Shown here in pieces: positions 31,899 to 41,890 of a DNA stretch of 64,000 nt (position 1 is its first letter; each line of letters opens with the position of its first letter). The DNA is from Sinorhizobium psoraleae (GTDB taxonomy: Bacteria; Pseudomonadota; Alphaproteobacteria; Rhizobiales; Rhizobiaceae), in contig NZ_JABEKV010000002.1 in assembly GCF_013283645.1 (NCBI RefSeq), forward strand, positions 131,798 to 195,797, given 5' to 3'. Both the position numbers and the translations under genes were made by a program. The notes beneath the pieces were generated by a model. The model was not told where the DNA came from. It did no database searches and saw nothing but the letters and a program-made list of their open reading frames with translations.

Positions 31899-32960
31899 AT
31901 GCGCTGGCGATTCTCCACGCTCGAGTTGATCCTGCTGCTCCTTGTCGTCGCCGGCAGCGGTGTGGCCTATGCCTGGGTCGTTTACGGCGACGGCGGCCTG
32001 ATCGGTGCAACCTATGCGCTATTCAGTTGCATGCCGATCCTCGCCTTCGAACGGCGCATCATTTTCCGGCGCCTTTACAGGAAGATCCACAGCCTTGCGA
32101 CACCGGGCTTTCTTCTCTCTTCCATTGCGGTCTATTTCGCGCTCGTCAATGTCGGTTTTGCGGCCGCAGGCTTGCTGCTGCGACTGGCAGGCCATCCCGG
32201 GGAGATGATCCCATCGCTGAACGTGCTCCTCGTCGCATTGGCAATCTCCGGTCCGATCATCTTCGTCTTGCGGGTGCGGGAACTGCTTGGCCGCGACGTC
32301 TTCCTGAACCTGCTCACCGGACGCTACCGCAAGCCGATTCAGGAAGAGCGCGTGTTCCTTTTCGTCGACCTCGCTGGCTCCACGTCCTTCGCCGAGCGGT
32401 TCGGCGATCTCAAGACGCAGGAATATCTGGGAAGGGTCTTTGCCACCATGGCCGATCCGGTGCTGCGCTATGGCGGCTCGATCGACGACTATATCGGCGA
32501 TGCGGCGGTGATCACCTGGCCGTTCGACCGCGCCATTGCCGACGCCGCCTGTATTCGTTGCGTGTTCGACATTCTTGACCAGATCGACGCGGATGCTCAC
32601 CGGTGGCGCAAGGAATACGGCGAGGTTCCGAGCCTTCGCGCCGCATTGCATGGCGGAACGATCGTTGCCGCCGAGATCGGCGTCGACAAACACAAGATCA
32701 CCTATTTCGGCGACACGGTGAACACCACGGCGCGCCTCGAAGGCTTTTGCCGGACCTTCGATCGACATGTTCTGATTTCTTCCGACCTTCTCAGACGGAT
32801 GCGGCTGCCGGCCTTCGTGCGCAGCGAAGACCTCGGCGAACAGGAGGTCAAAGGCCGCGGTCAGAAACTCGGCGTTTTCGCTCTTCGCGTTGGCGGCCTG
32901 ACCCACGGCGGGGCAACGTCTTCCGCCGAAGCTAACCGTGTAGCTTTGCCCCCTTCGTGA
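31899..32960 (+). CDS. Membrane-anchored class III adenylate/guanylate cyclase
   Basis: 353 residues. Four to five N-terminal membrane segments (about 8-28, 40-52, 65-100, 108-130), then a cyclase homology domain from about residue 150. Metal-binding Asp residues are in FLFVDLAGSTSFAERFG and DDYIGDAAVITW, and the transition-state motif is GDTVNTTARLE. It should make cAMP (or cGMP) in response to a membrane signal; sinorhizobia have many such cyclases. Its 3' end overlaps the convergent DUF2000 gene by 29 nt. Confidence 0.9.
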   Translation: MRWRFSTLELILLLLVVAGSGVAYAWVVYGDGGLIGATYALFSCMPILAFERRIIFRRLYRKIHSLATPGFLLSSIAVYFALVNVGFAAAGLLLRLAGHPGEMIPSLNVLLVALAISGPIIFVLRVRELLGRDVFLNLLTGRYRKPIQEERVFLFVDLAGSTSFAERFGDLKTQEYLGRVFATMADPVLRYGGSIDDYIGDAAVITWPFDRAIADAACIRCVFDILDQIDADAHRWRKEYGEVPSLRAALHGGTIVAAEIGVDKHKITYFGDTVNTTARLEGFCRTFDRHVLISSDLLRRMRLPAFVRSEDLGEQEVKGRGQKLGVFALRVGGLTHGGATSSAEANRVALPPS

Positions 32961-33339
32961 TCTTGTCGACGAGCTTCTTCTCTGCGTGGATCGCGATGCC
33001 CGCCACCTTGGCATTATCGGGCGCTGATCTCGAAAAGACTTCCCGGTTGGCCGCATCGTGCCCGGTCGTGAACATTTCGTCGACATAGAGCGACGTGCGG
33101 ACCTCCCTTTCCAACGCGCGTCGCTGAATGTTGCCAAGGGTGACCCCGTCTGCCGACAGCACGATGATCGGCTGGATGCTGAGCGCGTTATAGATATTAC
33201 CGGCAGCATCGCGATATGCCTCGCCGATAACGTCCGGCTTCTGCCCGACAATGCCCGTCGAGAGAAAGGCGGTGACGTTCAGCTTCTGCCATAGGGCGAG
33301 GTCGTCCCGCAGGATGATTGCAAATTTCGTCTCGAACAT
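32932..33339 (-). CDS. DUF2000-family protein
   Basis: 135 residues of the DUF2000 family (KFAIILRDDLALWQKLNVTAFLSTGI; QPIIVLSADG; RTSLYVDEMFTTGHDAANREV). The fold resembles peptidyl-tRNA hydrolase II, but the function is unknown. Convergent with and overlapping the cyclase gene by 29 nt. Confidence 0.87.
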   Translation of the reverse strand: MFETKFAIILRDDLALWQKLNVTAFLSTGIVGQKPDVIGEAYRDAAGNIYNALSIQPIIVLSADGVTLGNIQRRALEREVRTSLYVDEMFTTGHDAANREVFSRSAPDNAKVAGIAIHAEKKLVDKITKGAKLHG

Positions 33340-33421
33340 TTGTGACCACTCATCTCCATTCTTCCCGACAATGCTAACGCCCGAAGCGGCTGCCGATCTT
33401 GAACGTTCGAGCAGGATGCCA

Positions 33422-33472
33422 ATGTCATCAAAGCTTCATCGGGCTGTCAGACAAGCATCAACCAGCCGTCAT
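33422..33472 (+). promoter_or_regulatory. Tandem Pho-box-like array (five 11-nt-period units)
   Basis: Direct repeats ATGTCAT (33422), GCTTCAT (33433), CTGTCAG (33444), GCATCAA (33455) and CCGTCAT (33466), each exactly 11 nt apart and all with TCA at positions 4-6. The PhoB consensus is CTGTCAT repeats spaced by 11. The array ends 52 nt before the start of a phytase/esterase-like gene. Confidence 0.65.
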
Positions 33473-33524
33473 CAAAGGCGCCTATCGGGGACCGGTCTCA
33501 GACCTCCAACCCATGGTGAACTTC

Positions 33525-34883
33525 ATGACGAAAGCACTTTTCGCCTCCGCGGCGCTGATTCTCGTGATGGCAACGACGGCGCACGCCGAGGAGAAAGCCT
33601 TTCCGGCGACACTCAAGGCGCATGCCGTCCTTCCCGCCAACACGATCATTGCTGCGCCGGCTGACGCTGCGGATCATCTCAAGACCTCGGGGAAATTCAC
33701 GACTGCCGACCGGAAGCGTGCCGTGGAGCTCGGCAGCTTGGCCGGCAAGGACGGCGTTCGCCCGACCGGATTGTCGCTGCCTTTCAACGGTCAGCCGATG
33801 CAGGGCTTTTCCGGCATCAAGACGATGCCGGACGGTACCTTCTGGAGCCTTTCCGACAATGGTTTCGGCAACAAGCTGAACTCGACCGACGCCATGCTGA
33901 TGCTTCACCAAGTGAAGATCGACTGGGACGCCGGCAAGGTCGAAGCGCTGCAAACCGTCTTCCTGTCCGACCCTGACCGCAAGGCTCCCTTCCCGATCGT
34001 CATGGAAGGCTCGTCCAACCGCTATCTCACCGGCGCCGATTTCGATGTGGAATCGATCCAGCCGGTCGCCGACGGCTTCTGGGTCGGTGAAGAGTTCGGT
34101 CCCCACATCCTGAAATTCGACACGGCCGGCAAACTGACCGATGTCGTCCCCACCGTTGTCGATGGCAAGTCGGTCATGTCTCCTGACAATCCCACGCTGA
34201 CCCTGCAGGCGGACCCGTCCAAGAAAATGCCGGCCTTCAACCTGAAGCGTTCCGGCGGCTACGAGGGCCTGGCGATGTCCAAGGACGGCAGCAAGCTTTA
34301 CGGCCTGCTCGAAGGGCCGATCTGGACCGACAGTGAATCGGTCGAGCAGGCAGAAGGCAGGCCGACGCTGCGGATTATCGAACTCGACGTCGCGAGCAAG
34401 GCTTGGACCGGGCGCAGCTGGCTCTATCCGCTCGCCGAGGGCGGCGAGGCGATCGGCGACTTCAACATGCTCGACGAGACGACCGCGCTGGTCATCGAGC
34501 GTGACAACGGGGCCGGCACTGTCGAGAAGGCGTGCGCAGACCCGAAGGATCCGAAGCCCGACTGCTTCGCGGTCGGCTCCAAGCTCAAGCGCATCTACAA
34601 GATCGAGATGACCGACGAAAACGCCGGCAAGGCCGTGCGCAAGATCGGCTACATCGATCTCCTCAAAATCGCCGATCCGGAAAACCGGAAGCGTCAGGGC
34701 GGCGGCGACGGCTACTACGACATGCCTTTCGTCACCATCGAGAATGTCGACCGCGTTGACGACGCGCATATCATCGTCGGCAACGACAACAACCTGCCCT
34801 TCTCCGCCGGCCGCGCCATCGACAAGGCGGACGACAATGAGTTCGTGCTGCTCGAAGTCGGCGAGTTCCTGAAAGCCGAATGA
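33525..34883 (+). CDS. Secreted esterase-like/phytase-like protein
   Basis: 452 residues. Signal peptide (ALFASAALILVMATTAHA), then a beta-propeller-type esterase-like domain of the PF13449 kind: GFSGIKTMPDGTFWSLSDNGFGNK, DVESIQPVADGFWVGEEFGPHIL, GYEGLAMSKDGSKLYGLLEGP. Such proteins are annotated as phytase-like or phosphodiesterase-like; the enzyme activity is unproven. The Pho-box-like array upstream supports a phosphate-scavenging role in the periplasm. ATG 33525 follows GGTGA; ATG 33513 is an alternative. Confidence 0.85.
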   Translation: MTKALFASAALILVMATTAHAEEKAFPATLKAHAVLPANTIIAAPADAADHLKTSGKFTTADRKRAVELGSLAGKDGVRPTGLSLPFNGQPMQGFSGIKTMPDGTFWSLSDNGFGNKLNSTDAMLMLHQVKIDWDAGKVEALQTVFLSDPDRKAPFPIVMEGSSNRYLTGADFDVESIQPVADGFWVGEEFGPHILKFDTAGKLTDVVPTVVDGKSVMSPDNPTLTLQADPSKKMPAFNLKRSGGYEGLAMSKDGSKLYGLLEGPIWTDSESVEQAEGRPTLRIIELDVASKAWTGRSWLYPLAEGGEAIGDFNMLDETTALVIERDNGAGTVEKACADPKDPKPDCFAVGSKLKRIYKIEMTDENAGKAVRKIGYIDLLKIADPENRKRQGGGDGYYDMPFVTIENVDRVDDAHIIVGNDNNLPFSAGRAIDKADDNEFVLLEVGEFLKAE

Positions 34884-34888
34884 TCCGA

Positions 34889-34919
34889 AGGCGGCTGCGC
34901 GATCGAAGCGCAGCCGCCT
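34889..34919. terminator. Strong bidirectional hairpin between phytase-like gene and ppx
   Basis: 12-bp perfect stem AGGCGGCTGCGC / GCGCAGCCGCCT with a 7-nt loop, between convergent genes. T-run is short. Confidence 0.75.
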
Positions 34920-34944
34920 CTCCGCAGGCTGCTGCTTTGGCTGG

Positions 34945-36468
34945 TCAGTGCTCGAAATGGAAGGTGAGCTTCTTTCCCGTCAGTTTGCTGAGTTGCTGGA
35001 GACGGCCGTCCAGCCGTTCGCCCTCGAAGTCGGAATAGGCCGCCGGGATGACGAATTCGAGGTCGACATCCGGGCGCGGCGATCGCCGCAAGCCAAGGTG
35101 GCGCGTTACACCCGGCATCGATGCCGAGAAAAGATAGGCGACGCGCAGGAGTCCGCCCAGCAGTTTGGCGAGTTCCAGCAACCGCGGCGTCGTGATGCCC
35201 GCGAGGGGCTCTGTGGCGCCGTCGTCGTTGAGGCCTTCGAAACGGTAATAGTTCGCGAGCGCGATATAGGCCCGGCCGGCATGCGTAATGCCGGAAAAGG
35301 ACGAATGCGCAATGATGTTCAATGCCTGCAGGCCGCGATAGTCCGGATGGGCACGCCAACTGATGTCGGCGAGCAGGCAGGCGGCCTGGCGGTATCGGCT
35401 TTCCTCTTCCGTCTCCTCCACACCGAAATGCGGCACCATGCGCCCGGTCCATTCCGCAAGTTCGCGCGCATGTTCCGGCGAGCGGGCACGCAGGATCGCG
35501 ATCTCGTCGGCGGCCGTCAACAACGGGTCCTGCACACGCTCGGCCTCGGAAAGCAGTGAGAAAAGATACCCTTCGCGGACGCCGAGCGCGGAGAAGGAGA
35601 TTCGCTCCGGCTTCATGATCGAAAGCGCTTCGTGCATCGTCACGGCGCCGAAGGGCAGCAGGCTGCGGCGGCTCTTCGAGATCGTCGCGTAGGCGGCAGG
35701 CTTGATGTTCTTCGGCTCGATCACCTCCAGAAGGAGAGAAATCGCCTCGTCGTAGGAAATCTCGTAGCCCTGCATCATATGCAGCGGGTAGTCGCGCGCT
35801 TCCATATGAAGCTTGGCGATGGATCGCCATGTACCGCCAACGGCATAGAACGTGCGTCCCGCGCCGCCCTTCAGTACGGCCGCGTCCCTCATGAACTTGC
35901 GCACCCATGTCCGCGCCTTGGGTAGCGAACCATTGCTGTGTTCAAAGAGACGGATGCCGCCGAGCGGCAGGGTAATGCCTTTGCCGATGCGTTTGCCGTC
36001 GACGTCGACAAGCTCGAGGGAACCGCCGCCGAGGTCACCGACGATCCCGTCAGGATCGTGATAGCCGCTGACGATGCCCATGGCCGAGAAATAGGCCTCC
36101 TCTTCGCCGCTGAGGATGCGAACCTTGCATGCGAGGATGGCCTCGGCCTTTTCGATGAAAGACGGGCCGTTGGAAGCTTCGCGCGCGGCGGCCGTCGCCA
36201 GCGCGTACATCGTGGTGGCGCGAGCCTGATCGGACAGTGCGCGAAAACGGTGCAACGCCCTTAGAGCCCGCTCAACGTTCTCCTCCGCCATCCGGCCGGT
36301 CGCATCGATGCCCTTGCCGAGGCCGCACATCACCTTTTCGTTGAAAAGAACCGCGGGCGAGCGGCTCAGCCCCTCGTAAATGACAAGGCGAATAGAGTTG
36401 GAACCGATATCCACAACGGAGACCGGGCGGATGCCGGGCAAACGCCCCTGCGCTTCAGATTCTACCAT
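34945..36468 (-). CDS. ppx: Exopolyphosphatase
   Basis: 507 residues of the Ppx/GppA family. Phosphate loops VVDIGSNSIRLVIYEG and VGDLGGGSLELVDV are intact. It degrades polyphosphate processively (and may act on pppGpp). I chose ATG 36468, 11 nt after the ppk stop; the longer frame starting at TTG 36492 would overlap ppk. ppk-ppx is an operon of opposing activities. Confidence 0.94.
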   Translation of the reverse strand: MVESEAQGRLPGIRPVSVVDIGSNSIRLVIYEGLSRSPAVLFNEKVMCGLGKGIDATGRMAEENVERALRALHRFRALSDQARATTMYALATAAAREASNGPSFIEKAEAILACKVRILSGEEEAYFSAMGIVSGYHDPDGIVGDLGGGSLELVDVDGKRIGKGITLPLGGIRLFEHSNGSLPKARTWVRKFMRDAAVLKGGAGRTFYAVGGTWRSIAKLHMEARDYPLHMMQGYEISYDEAISLLLEVIEPKNIKPAAYATISKSRRSLLPFGAVTMHEALSIMKPERISFSALGVREGYLFSLLSEAERVQDPLLTAADEIAILRARSPEHARELAEWTGRMVPHFGVEETEEESRYRQAACLLADISWRAHPDYRGLQALNIIAHSSFSGITHAGRAYIALANYYRFEGLNDDGATEPLAGITTPRLLELAKLLGGLLRVAYLFSASMPGVTRHLGLRRSPRPDVDLEFVIPAAYSDFEGERLDGRLQQLSKLTGKKLTFHFEH

Positions 36469-36479
36469 GCAATTCCAGT

Positions 36480-38672
36480 TTACTTGCGCCAACCGCTTTT
36501 CCAGCCGGCAATCAGCTTTGGTGCACTGGATTTCAGAGCCTCACCCCGGCCCGAGAGGCTGGGGTTGGTCATGAAATAATGCTGCGCATTGAACGGCTCG
36601 GCATCCTTGCCGACTTCCATCCGACGCGACGTACCGTCCGGAAGGATCTCGTAGCTCTGCTGGTTGTCGATGAGATTGCCCAGCATGATCTGCGAAAGAA
36701 CCTGTTCGTGCACAGTCCGGTTGATGAGAGGCACAAGCGTCTCGACCCGCCGGTCCAGATTGCGCGGCATCATATCCGCCGAGCCGATATAGACAAGTGC
36801 ATTTTCGGACGGAAGGCCATGACCATTGCCGAAGCAGAATATGCGCGAATGCTCAAGGAAACGGCCGACGATCGACTTGACACGGATGTTGTCGGACAGG
36901 CCGGGCACCTGCGGACGCAGGCAGCAGATGCCGCGCACGACGAGATCGATTTCCACGCCGGCGCGACTGGCCTCGTAAAGCGAATCGATGATTTCCGGAT
37001 CGACAAGCGAATTCATCTTCATCCAGATCGCAGCAGGACGGCCCGCCTTTGCATGCCCGATCTCTTCCTCGATATGCTTGAGGATTCGGGGGCGCAGCGT
37101 GTGCGGTGAGACCGCCAGCTTCATACCCGCTTCCGGCTCGCCGTAGCCGGTGATGAAATTGAAGATATTCGCCATGTCGTGGGCGATCACCGGATTGCAG
37201 GTGAAGAACGACAGGTCGGTGTAGATCTTTGCGGTGACCGGGTGGTAGTTGCCGGTGCCGAGGTGGCAATAGGTCCTGAGCTTGCCCTCTTCACGGCGCA
37301 CGACCATCGACATCTTGGCATGCGTTTTCAGTTCGATGAAGCCGAAGACGACCTGAACGCCGGCACGCTCCAGGTCGCGCGCCCAGCGGATGTTCGCTTC
37401 TTCATCGAATCGCGCCTTGAGCTCAACAAGCGCCGTCACGGACTTGCCGGCTTCCGCGGCGTCGATCAACGCACGCACGATCGGGCTGTCGTTCGATGTG
37501 CGGTAAAGGGTCTGCTTGATTGCGAGCACGTCCGGATCGCGCGCTGCCTGCAGCAGGAACTGGACCACGACATCGAACGATTCGTAGGGGTGATGGACGA
37601 CCATGTCCTTTTCGCGGATCGCCGCCAGGCAATCGCCCGCATGTTCGCGCACACGTTCTGGAAAGCGCGGATTGTAGGGCTCGAAGCGCAGATCTTCGCG
37701 TGGTGCCTTGGTGATTTCCGAGAGCGTGTTGAGTGCAAGGAGTCCGGGCAGAACCGCGATGCGGTTTTCAGGGACCCCGAGTTCCTGCACCACGAACTGG
37801 CGCAACGACGCGGGCATCTCGGAGTCCGTCTCGATGCGGATCACCGAACCACGACGCCGGCGCTTGAGCGCCGTCTCGAAGAATCGAACAAGGTCTTCTG
37901 CCTCTTCCTCCACTTCGATATCGCTGTCACGAATGATGCGGAAGGTGCCCGAACCCTGCACCTCGTAACCCGGGAACAGACGGTCGATAAACTGGCTGAC
38001 CACGTCCTCGAGCGTGATGTAGCGGATGACGTTCTTCACATCCGGCAGTCGGACAAAACGGTCGAGCGCTACCGGAAGGCGCAACAGGGCCGTCATCGGC
38101 TCGCGGCCCGTCTTGCTGACGAGCTGGAGCCCGATCGAAAAGCCGAGATTGGGGATGAACGGGAAGGGATGCGCAGGATCGATCGACAGCGGCGTCAGCA
38201 CCGGGAAGATGGACTGGTCGAATTCGTTGGCGAGCCAGCTGCGATCCTGCGCGGACAACGAAGCGGGGCGAACGATGAGGATGTCTTCCTTCGCGAGATA
38301 TTGCTGCAGCACGGCGAGCGACGCCTGCTGCTCCATCTGAAGATTGTCGATTTCCTTGAGGATATCGTCGAGCTGTTCGGCCGGCGTCTTGCCGTCGGGG
38401 CTGCGAAGGACAATTCCCTGACGCACCTGGCCTTCGATACCGGCGACGCGAACCATGAAGAACTCGTCGAGGTTGGCGGCCGAAATCGACAGGAAGCGCA
38501 CACGCTCCAACAAGGGATGCGCCGTGTTCAGCGTCTCCTCGAGGACACGGCGGTTGAATTGAAGCCAGGAGAATTCGCGATTGATGAACCGCTCGGGACT
38601 CGCCAGGAGGTCTATCTGCTCCGCAGGCGCCTCGAGTTCGGTGATTGCAGACGTCGCGTTATCCATGCCCAT
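36480..38672 (-). CDS. ppk: Polyphosphate kinase
   Basis: 730 residues. It makes polyphosphate from ATP. Four-domain PPK1: N-terminal [16 protein letters not shown], the phospholipase-D-like catalytic halves with [18 protein letters not shown] containing the phosphorylated His, and [14 protein letters not shown] Pho-box-like site lies in the 58-nt gap after hdaA. In S. meliloti ppk belongs to the PhoB regulon (established). Followed by ppx. Confidence 0.97.
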   Translation of the reverse strand: MGMDNATSAITELEAPAEQIDLLASPERFINREFSWLQFNRRVLEETLNTAHPLLERVRFLSISAANLDEFFMVRVAGIEGQVRQGIVLRSPDGKTPAEQLDDILKEIDNLQMEQQASLAVLQQYLAKEDILIVRPASLSAQDRSWLANEFDQSIFPVLTPLSIDPAHPFPFIPNLGFSIGLQLVSKTGREPMTALLRLPVALDRFVRLPDVKNVIRYITLEDVVSQFIDRLFPGYEVQGSGTFRIIRDSDIEVEEEAEDLVRFFETALKRRRRGSVIRIETDSEMPASLRQFVVQELGVPENRIAVLPGLLALNTLSEITKAPREDLRFEPYNPRFPERVREHAGDCLAAIREKDMVVHHPYESFDVVVQFLLQAARDPDVLAIKQTLYRTSNDSPIVRALIDAAEAGKSVTALVELKARFDEEANIRWARDLERAGVQVVFGFIELKTHAKMSMVVRREEGKLRTYCHLGTGNYHPVTAKIYTDLSFFTCNPVIAHDMANIFNFITGYGEPEAGMKLAVSPHTLRPRILKHIEEEIGHAKAGRPAAIWMKMNSLVDPEIIDSLYEASRAGVEIDLVVRGICCLRPQVPGLSDNIRVKSIVGRFLEHSRIFCFGNGHGLPSENALVYIGSADMMPRNLDRRVETLVPLINRTVHEQVLSQIMLGNLIDNQQSYEILPDGTSRRMEVGKDAEPFNAQHYFMTNPSLSGRGEALKSSAPKLIAGWKSGWRK

Positions 38673-38712
38673 CAGACCCCATTACTCAAACTGCACGAGC
38701 TACCCCACTTTG

Positions 38713-38730
38713 ACGACGGAACTGTGACAG
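38713..38730 (-). promoter_or_regulatory. Pho-box-like direct repeat upstream of ppk
   Basis: On the minus strand CTGTCAC (38730-38724) and CCGTCGT (38719-38713) are spaced by exactly 11 nt, matching the PhoB repeat CTGTCAT-N4-CTGTCAT with three differences. It is 40 nt upstream of the ppk ATG. Confidence 0.5.
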
Positions 38731-39420
38731 TCAATCGGACAGGCGGGGATTTCCAAGCTCTGCCAGCACCTCCGCCGCCAGGCTGCGTGTCAGCCGTGTG
38801 CCACGGGCCAGCGCCAGGTGATCCAATCGCTCGACGATCGTCTGGGCGGCTTCCAGCGAGCGCTCCATGCGCGCCACGATATAACCGACGAGGCGCTCAT
38901 CGACGAAAAGCTGGCGGTCGGCGAAAAGCTTGACGAGCACCTGCGTCAACAGCTCGTCGTCCGGCTCGCCGATTTCGACGACCGTCGCAGCCTTCAGGCG
39001 CGAGCGGAGATCAGGAAGCGTCACCGGCCACGACATGGGCCACAGGCGTGATGTCATCAGCAACGCGGTGCCGTGCTGGCGCACGCTGTTGATGACATGG
39101 AAGAGCGCCGTATCGTCAAATCCCTGGCGATCGGCATCCTCAAAGAGAACCGACTTGCTCGCCGCAATGGCGGCCGCATTCGAGCCGGCGACAGGATGGA
39201 TCGCCTCGGCTCCCGCCTTTTCCCGCCAGATGCTGGCGAGGTGCGACTTCCCGGAGCCGACCGGCCCGGCGATGATGACCACCGGCGACGGCCAATCGGG
39301 CCAATGGTCGACGATGGCGATGGCCGCACTCAGCCGGTCGGAGACGAGCAGATCCTCGCGGCCGGTTGCCGGATCATGGCCGAAGGTGAGCGGCAATTGT
39401 TCGAACGGACGTCTTGTCAT
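38731..39420 (-). CDS. hdaA: DnaA regulatory inactivator HdaA
   Basis: 229 residues, AAA+ protein related to DnaA domain III without the DNA-binding domain. Walker A is GPVGSGKSHL, followed by ESAG... sensor regions and a C-terminal lid. The N-terminal FEQLPLTFGH contains the clamp-binding motif QLPLTF. With the loaded sliding clamp it stimulates DnaA-ATP hydrolysis, limiting re-initiation. ATG 39420 is chosen; upstream extension would run into the PerM gene. Upstream of ppk on the same strand. Confidence 0.92.
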   Translation of the reverse strand: MTRRPFEQLPLTFGHDPATGREDLLVSDRLSAAIAIVDHWPDWPSPVVIIAGPVGSGKSHLASIWREKAGAEAIHPVAGSNAAAIAASKSVLFEDADRQGFDDTALFHVINSVRQHGTALLMTSRLWPMSWPVTLPDLRSRLKAATVVEIGEPDDELLTQVLVKLFADRQLFVDERLVGYIVARMERSLEAAQTIVERLDHLALARGTRLTRSLAAEVLAELGNPRLSD

Positions 39421-39445
39421 GCTGTACTCTGGACAATGGCGTGAC

Positions 39446-40567
39446 TCAGCCGGGTTCATGGCCTTCCGGCTGCTTCTTCGCGGCTGTCCTATGCCCGTGA
39501 TAGAGATCACTATCAAGGTACCGCTGTATGCCGAAGCGAACAAGGACCCCGATAGCGGCGGCGGCGGGCACGGCGACGAGAAGGCCGACGAAGCCGAACA
39601 GGGCGCCGAAGGCAAGCAGCGCGAACATCAGCCAGACAGGGTGAAGACCGACACTCTTGCCGACCAGTTTCGGCTGCAGGATGTTGCCTTCGAGGAACTG
39701 TCCACTGAAGAAGATAACCAGGACCAGCAGGATCATAATATAGTCCGGCCAGAATTGGACGAGCGCCACGCCGACAGCCAGCACGAGCCCCACCATCGAA
39801 CCGACATAGGGGATGAAGCTTATCATGCCGGCGAAAAAGCCGATCAACAGCCCGAAATTGAGGCCGACGAGCGAAAGGCCGATGGCATAGTAGAGACCGA
39901 GGATGATGCACAGCGAACCCTGGCCGCGGACGAAGCCGGCAATGGTCGTGTTCATGTCACGGGCGATCTGGCGGACGACGTCGACATAGTCGCGCGGCAC
40001 CCAGCTGTCGACCTTGTCGACCATGCGATCCCAGTCGAGCAGCAGATAGAACGCCACGACCGGAGTGATCACGAAGAGCGAAAGGATGTCCAGCAGCGCC
40101 ATGCCGGAGTTCCACAATTGCTGGAACAGCGTACCGAGGAAGCTTGCACCCTGTTCAAGCAGCTTGGCCGAATTCTGCTTGATCGCCGTCATCTGACCCG
40201 CAAGCCAGTCCGGAAGCAGCGTCGATTGGCTATCCGTGATGAAGGCCTGAAGCCTGGCAATGTAGTCGGGCATCTTCTGAATGAAGTCGGCCGCTTGCGT
40301 GAAGATCAACGGGATGACGATCATCAGCGACAGCGCCAGGACGACAACAAAAGCGACAAGAATGACGATCGTCGCCATCAACCGGCTGAGGCCCAGACGC
40401 TGCAGCCGGTCGGCGACCGGATCGAGGAAATAGGCGAGTGCCATGCCGGCGAGGAACGGCAGCAGGATCGAACTGAAGAGCGTCAGGAAGGCGATGAAGC
40501 CGCCGAGCACCAGCAGCCAGAAGACGACCTGGCGCTTGAGACTCACACTGCTGACCTGACTGCCCAT
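39446..40567 (-). CDS. AI-2E/PerM-family permease
   Basis: 373 residues, eight membrane segments. Family signatures are at FLAGMALAYFLDPVADRLQRLGLSR, VVAFYLLLDWDRM and the C-terminal GNILQPKLVGKSVGLHPVWLMFALLAFGALFGFVGLLVAVP. Transport substrate unproven for most members. Start ATG 40567; a long upstream in-frame extension antisense to purM is not coding. Conserved neighbour of hdaA and purM. Confidence 0.92.
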   Translation of the reverse strand: MGSQVSSVSLKRQVVFWLLVLGGFIAFLTLFSSILLPFLAGMALAYFLDPVADRLQRLGLSRLMATIVILVAFVVVLALSLMIVIPLIFTQAADFIQKMPDYIARLQAFITDSQSTLLPDWLAGQMTAIKQNSAKLLEQGASFLGTLFQQLWNSGMALLDILSLFVITPVVAFYLLLDWDRMVDKVDSWVPRDYVDVVRQIARDMNTTIAGFVRGQGSLCIILGLYYAIGLSLVGLNFGLLIGFFAGMISFIPYVGSMVGLVLAVGVALVQFWPDYIMILLVLVIFFSGQFLEGNILQPKLVGKSVGLHPVWLMFALLAFGALFGFVGLLVAVPAAAAIGVLVRFGIQRYLDSDLYHGHRTAAKKQPEGHEPG

Positions 40568-40819
40568 GGCGCTCCCCGTACCGCGTCGGGCGCAAGCGCG
40601 CCTCGCGTTCCATCCATGTGGACGAGATAGGGCGCGGCGCGCGCGCAGGTCAACCCCGGCGCCATTCAAACAGGGGAAATCGCCCCTCGCCGGCCGAAAC
40701 GCGGTGGGGATGCGGGCAAAACGGCAAAAAAAGGCGGCAAGCACCGGCTGTTGGCTTGCACTCCTTGTCCCGCCGTGCCAATCGCATCCGCAATATGCGA
40801 CGAGCCTTGGAGAATGAGC

Positions 40820-41890
40820 ATGAGCCAGTCGGGCAAGAACGGCCTCACCTATAGCGACGCAGGCGTCGATATCGATGCCGGCAACCTGATGGTGGAGAAG
40901 ATCAAACCCCATGTGCGCTCCACGCGGCGCCCGGGCGCCGATGGCGAGATCGGCGGTTTCGGCGGTCTCTTCGATCTCAAGGCTGCGGGCTTCACCGATC
41001 CGGTTCTGGTGGCCGCGAACGACGGCGTCGGCACCAAGCTCAAGATCGCGATCGATGCCAACAAGCACGACACCGTCGGCATCGATCTCGTCGCCATGTG
41101 CGTCAACGATCTTGTCGTACAGGGCGCGGAACCGCTGTTCTTCCTCGACTATTTCGCGACCGGCAAGCTCGATCCTGACCAGGGTGCCGCGATCGTCGCC
41201 GGCATTGCCGCTGGCTGCCGCGATGCGGGCTGCGCGCTGATCGGCGGCGAGACGGCCGAGATGCCGGGCATGTATTCCGGCGGCGACTACGACCTCGCCG
41301 GCTTCGCCGTCGGCGCGGCCGAGCGCGGCCAACTGCTGCCGGCGGGCGACATTGCCGAAGGCGATGTCATCCTCGGCCTCGCCTCCTCCGGCGTGCACTC
41401 GAACGGCTATTCGCTGGTGCGCAAGATCGTTGCGCTTTCGGGTCTGGCCTGGGACGCGCCGGCCCCCTTCGGCGAAGGCACGCTTGCCGATCTCCTGCTG
41501 ACGCCGACCCGCATCTACGTGAAGCCGCTCCTGAAGGCGATCCGCGAGACCGGCGCCATCAAGGCACTCGCGCACATCACCGGCGGCGGGTTCCCCGAGA
41601 ACATTCCGCGCGTTCTGCCGAAGCACCTCGCTGCAGAGATCGACCTTGACGCGATCAGATCGCCGGCGGTCTTCTCCTGGCTTGCCAAGACTGGCGGCGT
41701 TGCCGCCAATGAGATGCTGCGGACGTTCAACTGCGGCGTCGGCATGATTGCCGTCGTTCCGGCGGCGGAAGCAAAAAAGGTCGCGGCGGTACTTACCGGC
41801 GAAGGCGAGACGGTCTTCACACTCGGCCGCATGGTCGCGCGTGCCGAGGGCGCCGCGGGCACGATCTACAGGGGCAGCCTCTCTCTATGA
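40820..41890 (+). CDS. purM: Phosphoribosylformylglycinamidine cyclo-ligase (AIR synthetase)
   Basis: 356 residues. It makes AIR from FGAM in purine synthesis. Family motifs [46 protein letters not shown] and [16 protein letters not shown] are intact. ATG 40820 has GGAG 7 nt upstream; ATG 40814 is too close to it. Overlaps purN by four bases (ATGA). Confidence 0.97.
   Translation: MSQSGKNGLTYSDAGVDIDAGNLMVEKIKPHVRSTRRPGADGEIGGFGGLFDLKAAGFTDPVLVAANDGVGTKLKIAIDANKHDTVGIDLVAMCVNDLVVQGAEPLFFLDYFATGKLDPDQGAAIVAGIAAGCRDAGCALIGGETAEMPGMYSGGDYDLAGFAVGAAERGQLLPAGDIAEGDVILGLASSGVHSNGYSLVRKIVALSGLAWDAPAPFGEGTLADLLLTPTRIYVKPLLKAIRETGAIKALAHITGGGFPENIPRVLPKHLAAEIDLDAIRSPAVFSWLAKTGGVAANEMLRTFNCGVGMIAVVPAAEAKKVAAVLTGEGETVFTLGRMVARAEGAAGTIYRGSLSL

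Noticed and set aside
40751..41626. Extension of the PerM-family frame across purM
   Set aside because: purM on the plus strand is intact; the natural PerM N-terminus is at 40567.
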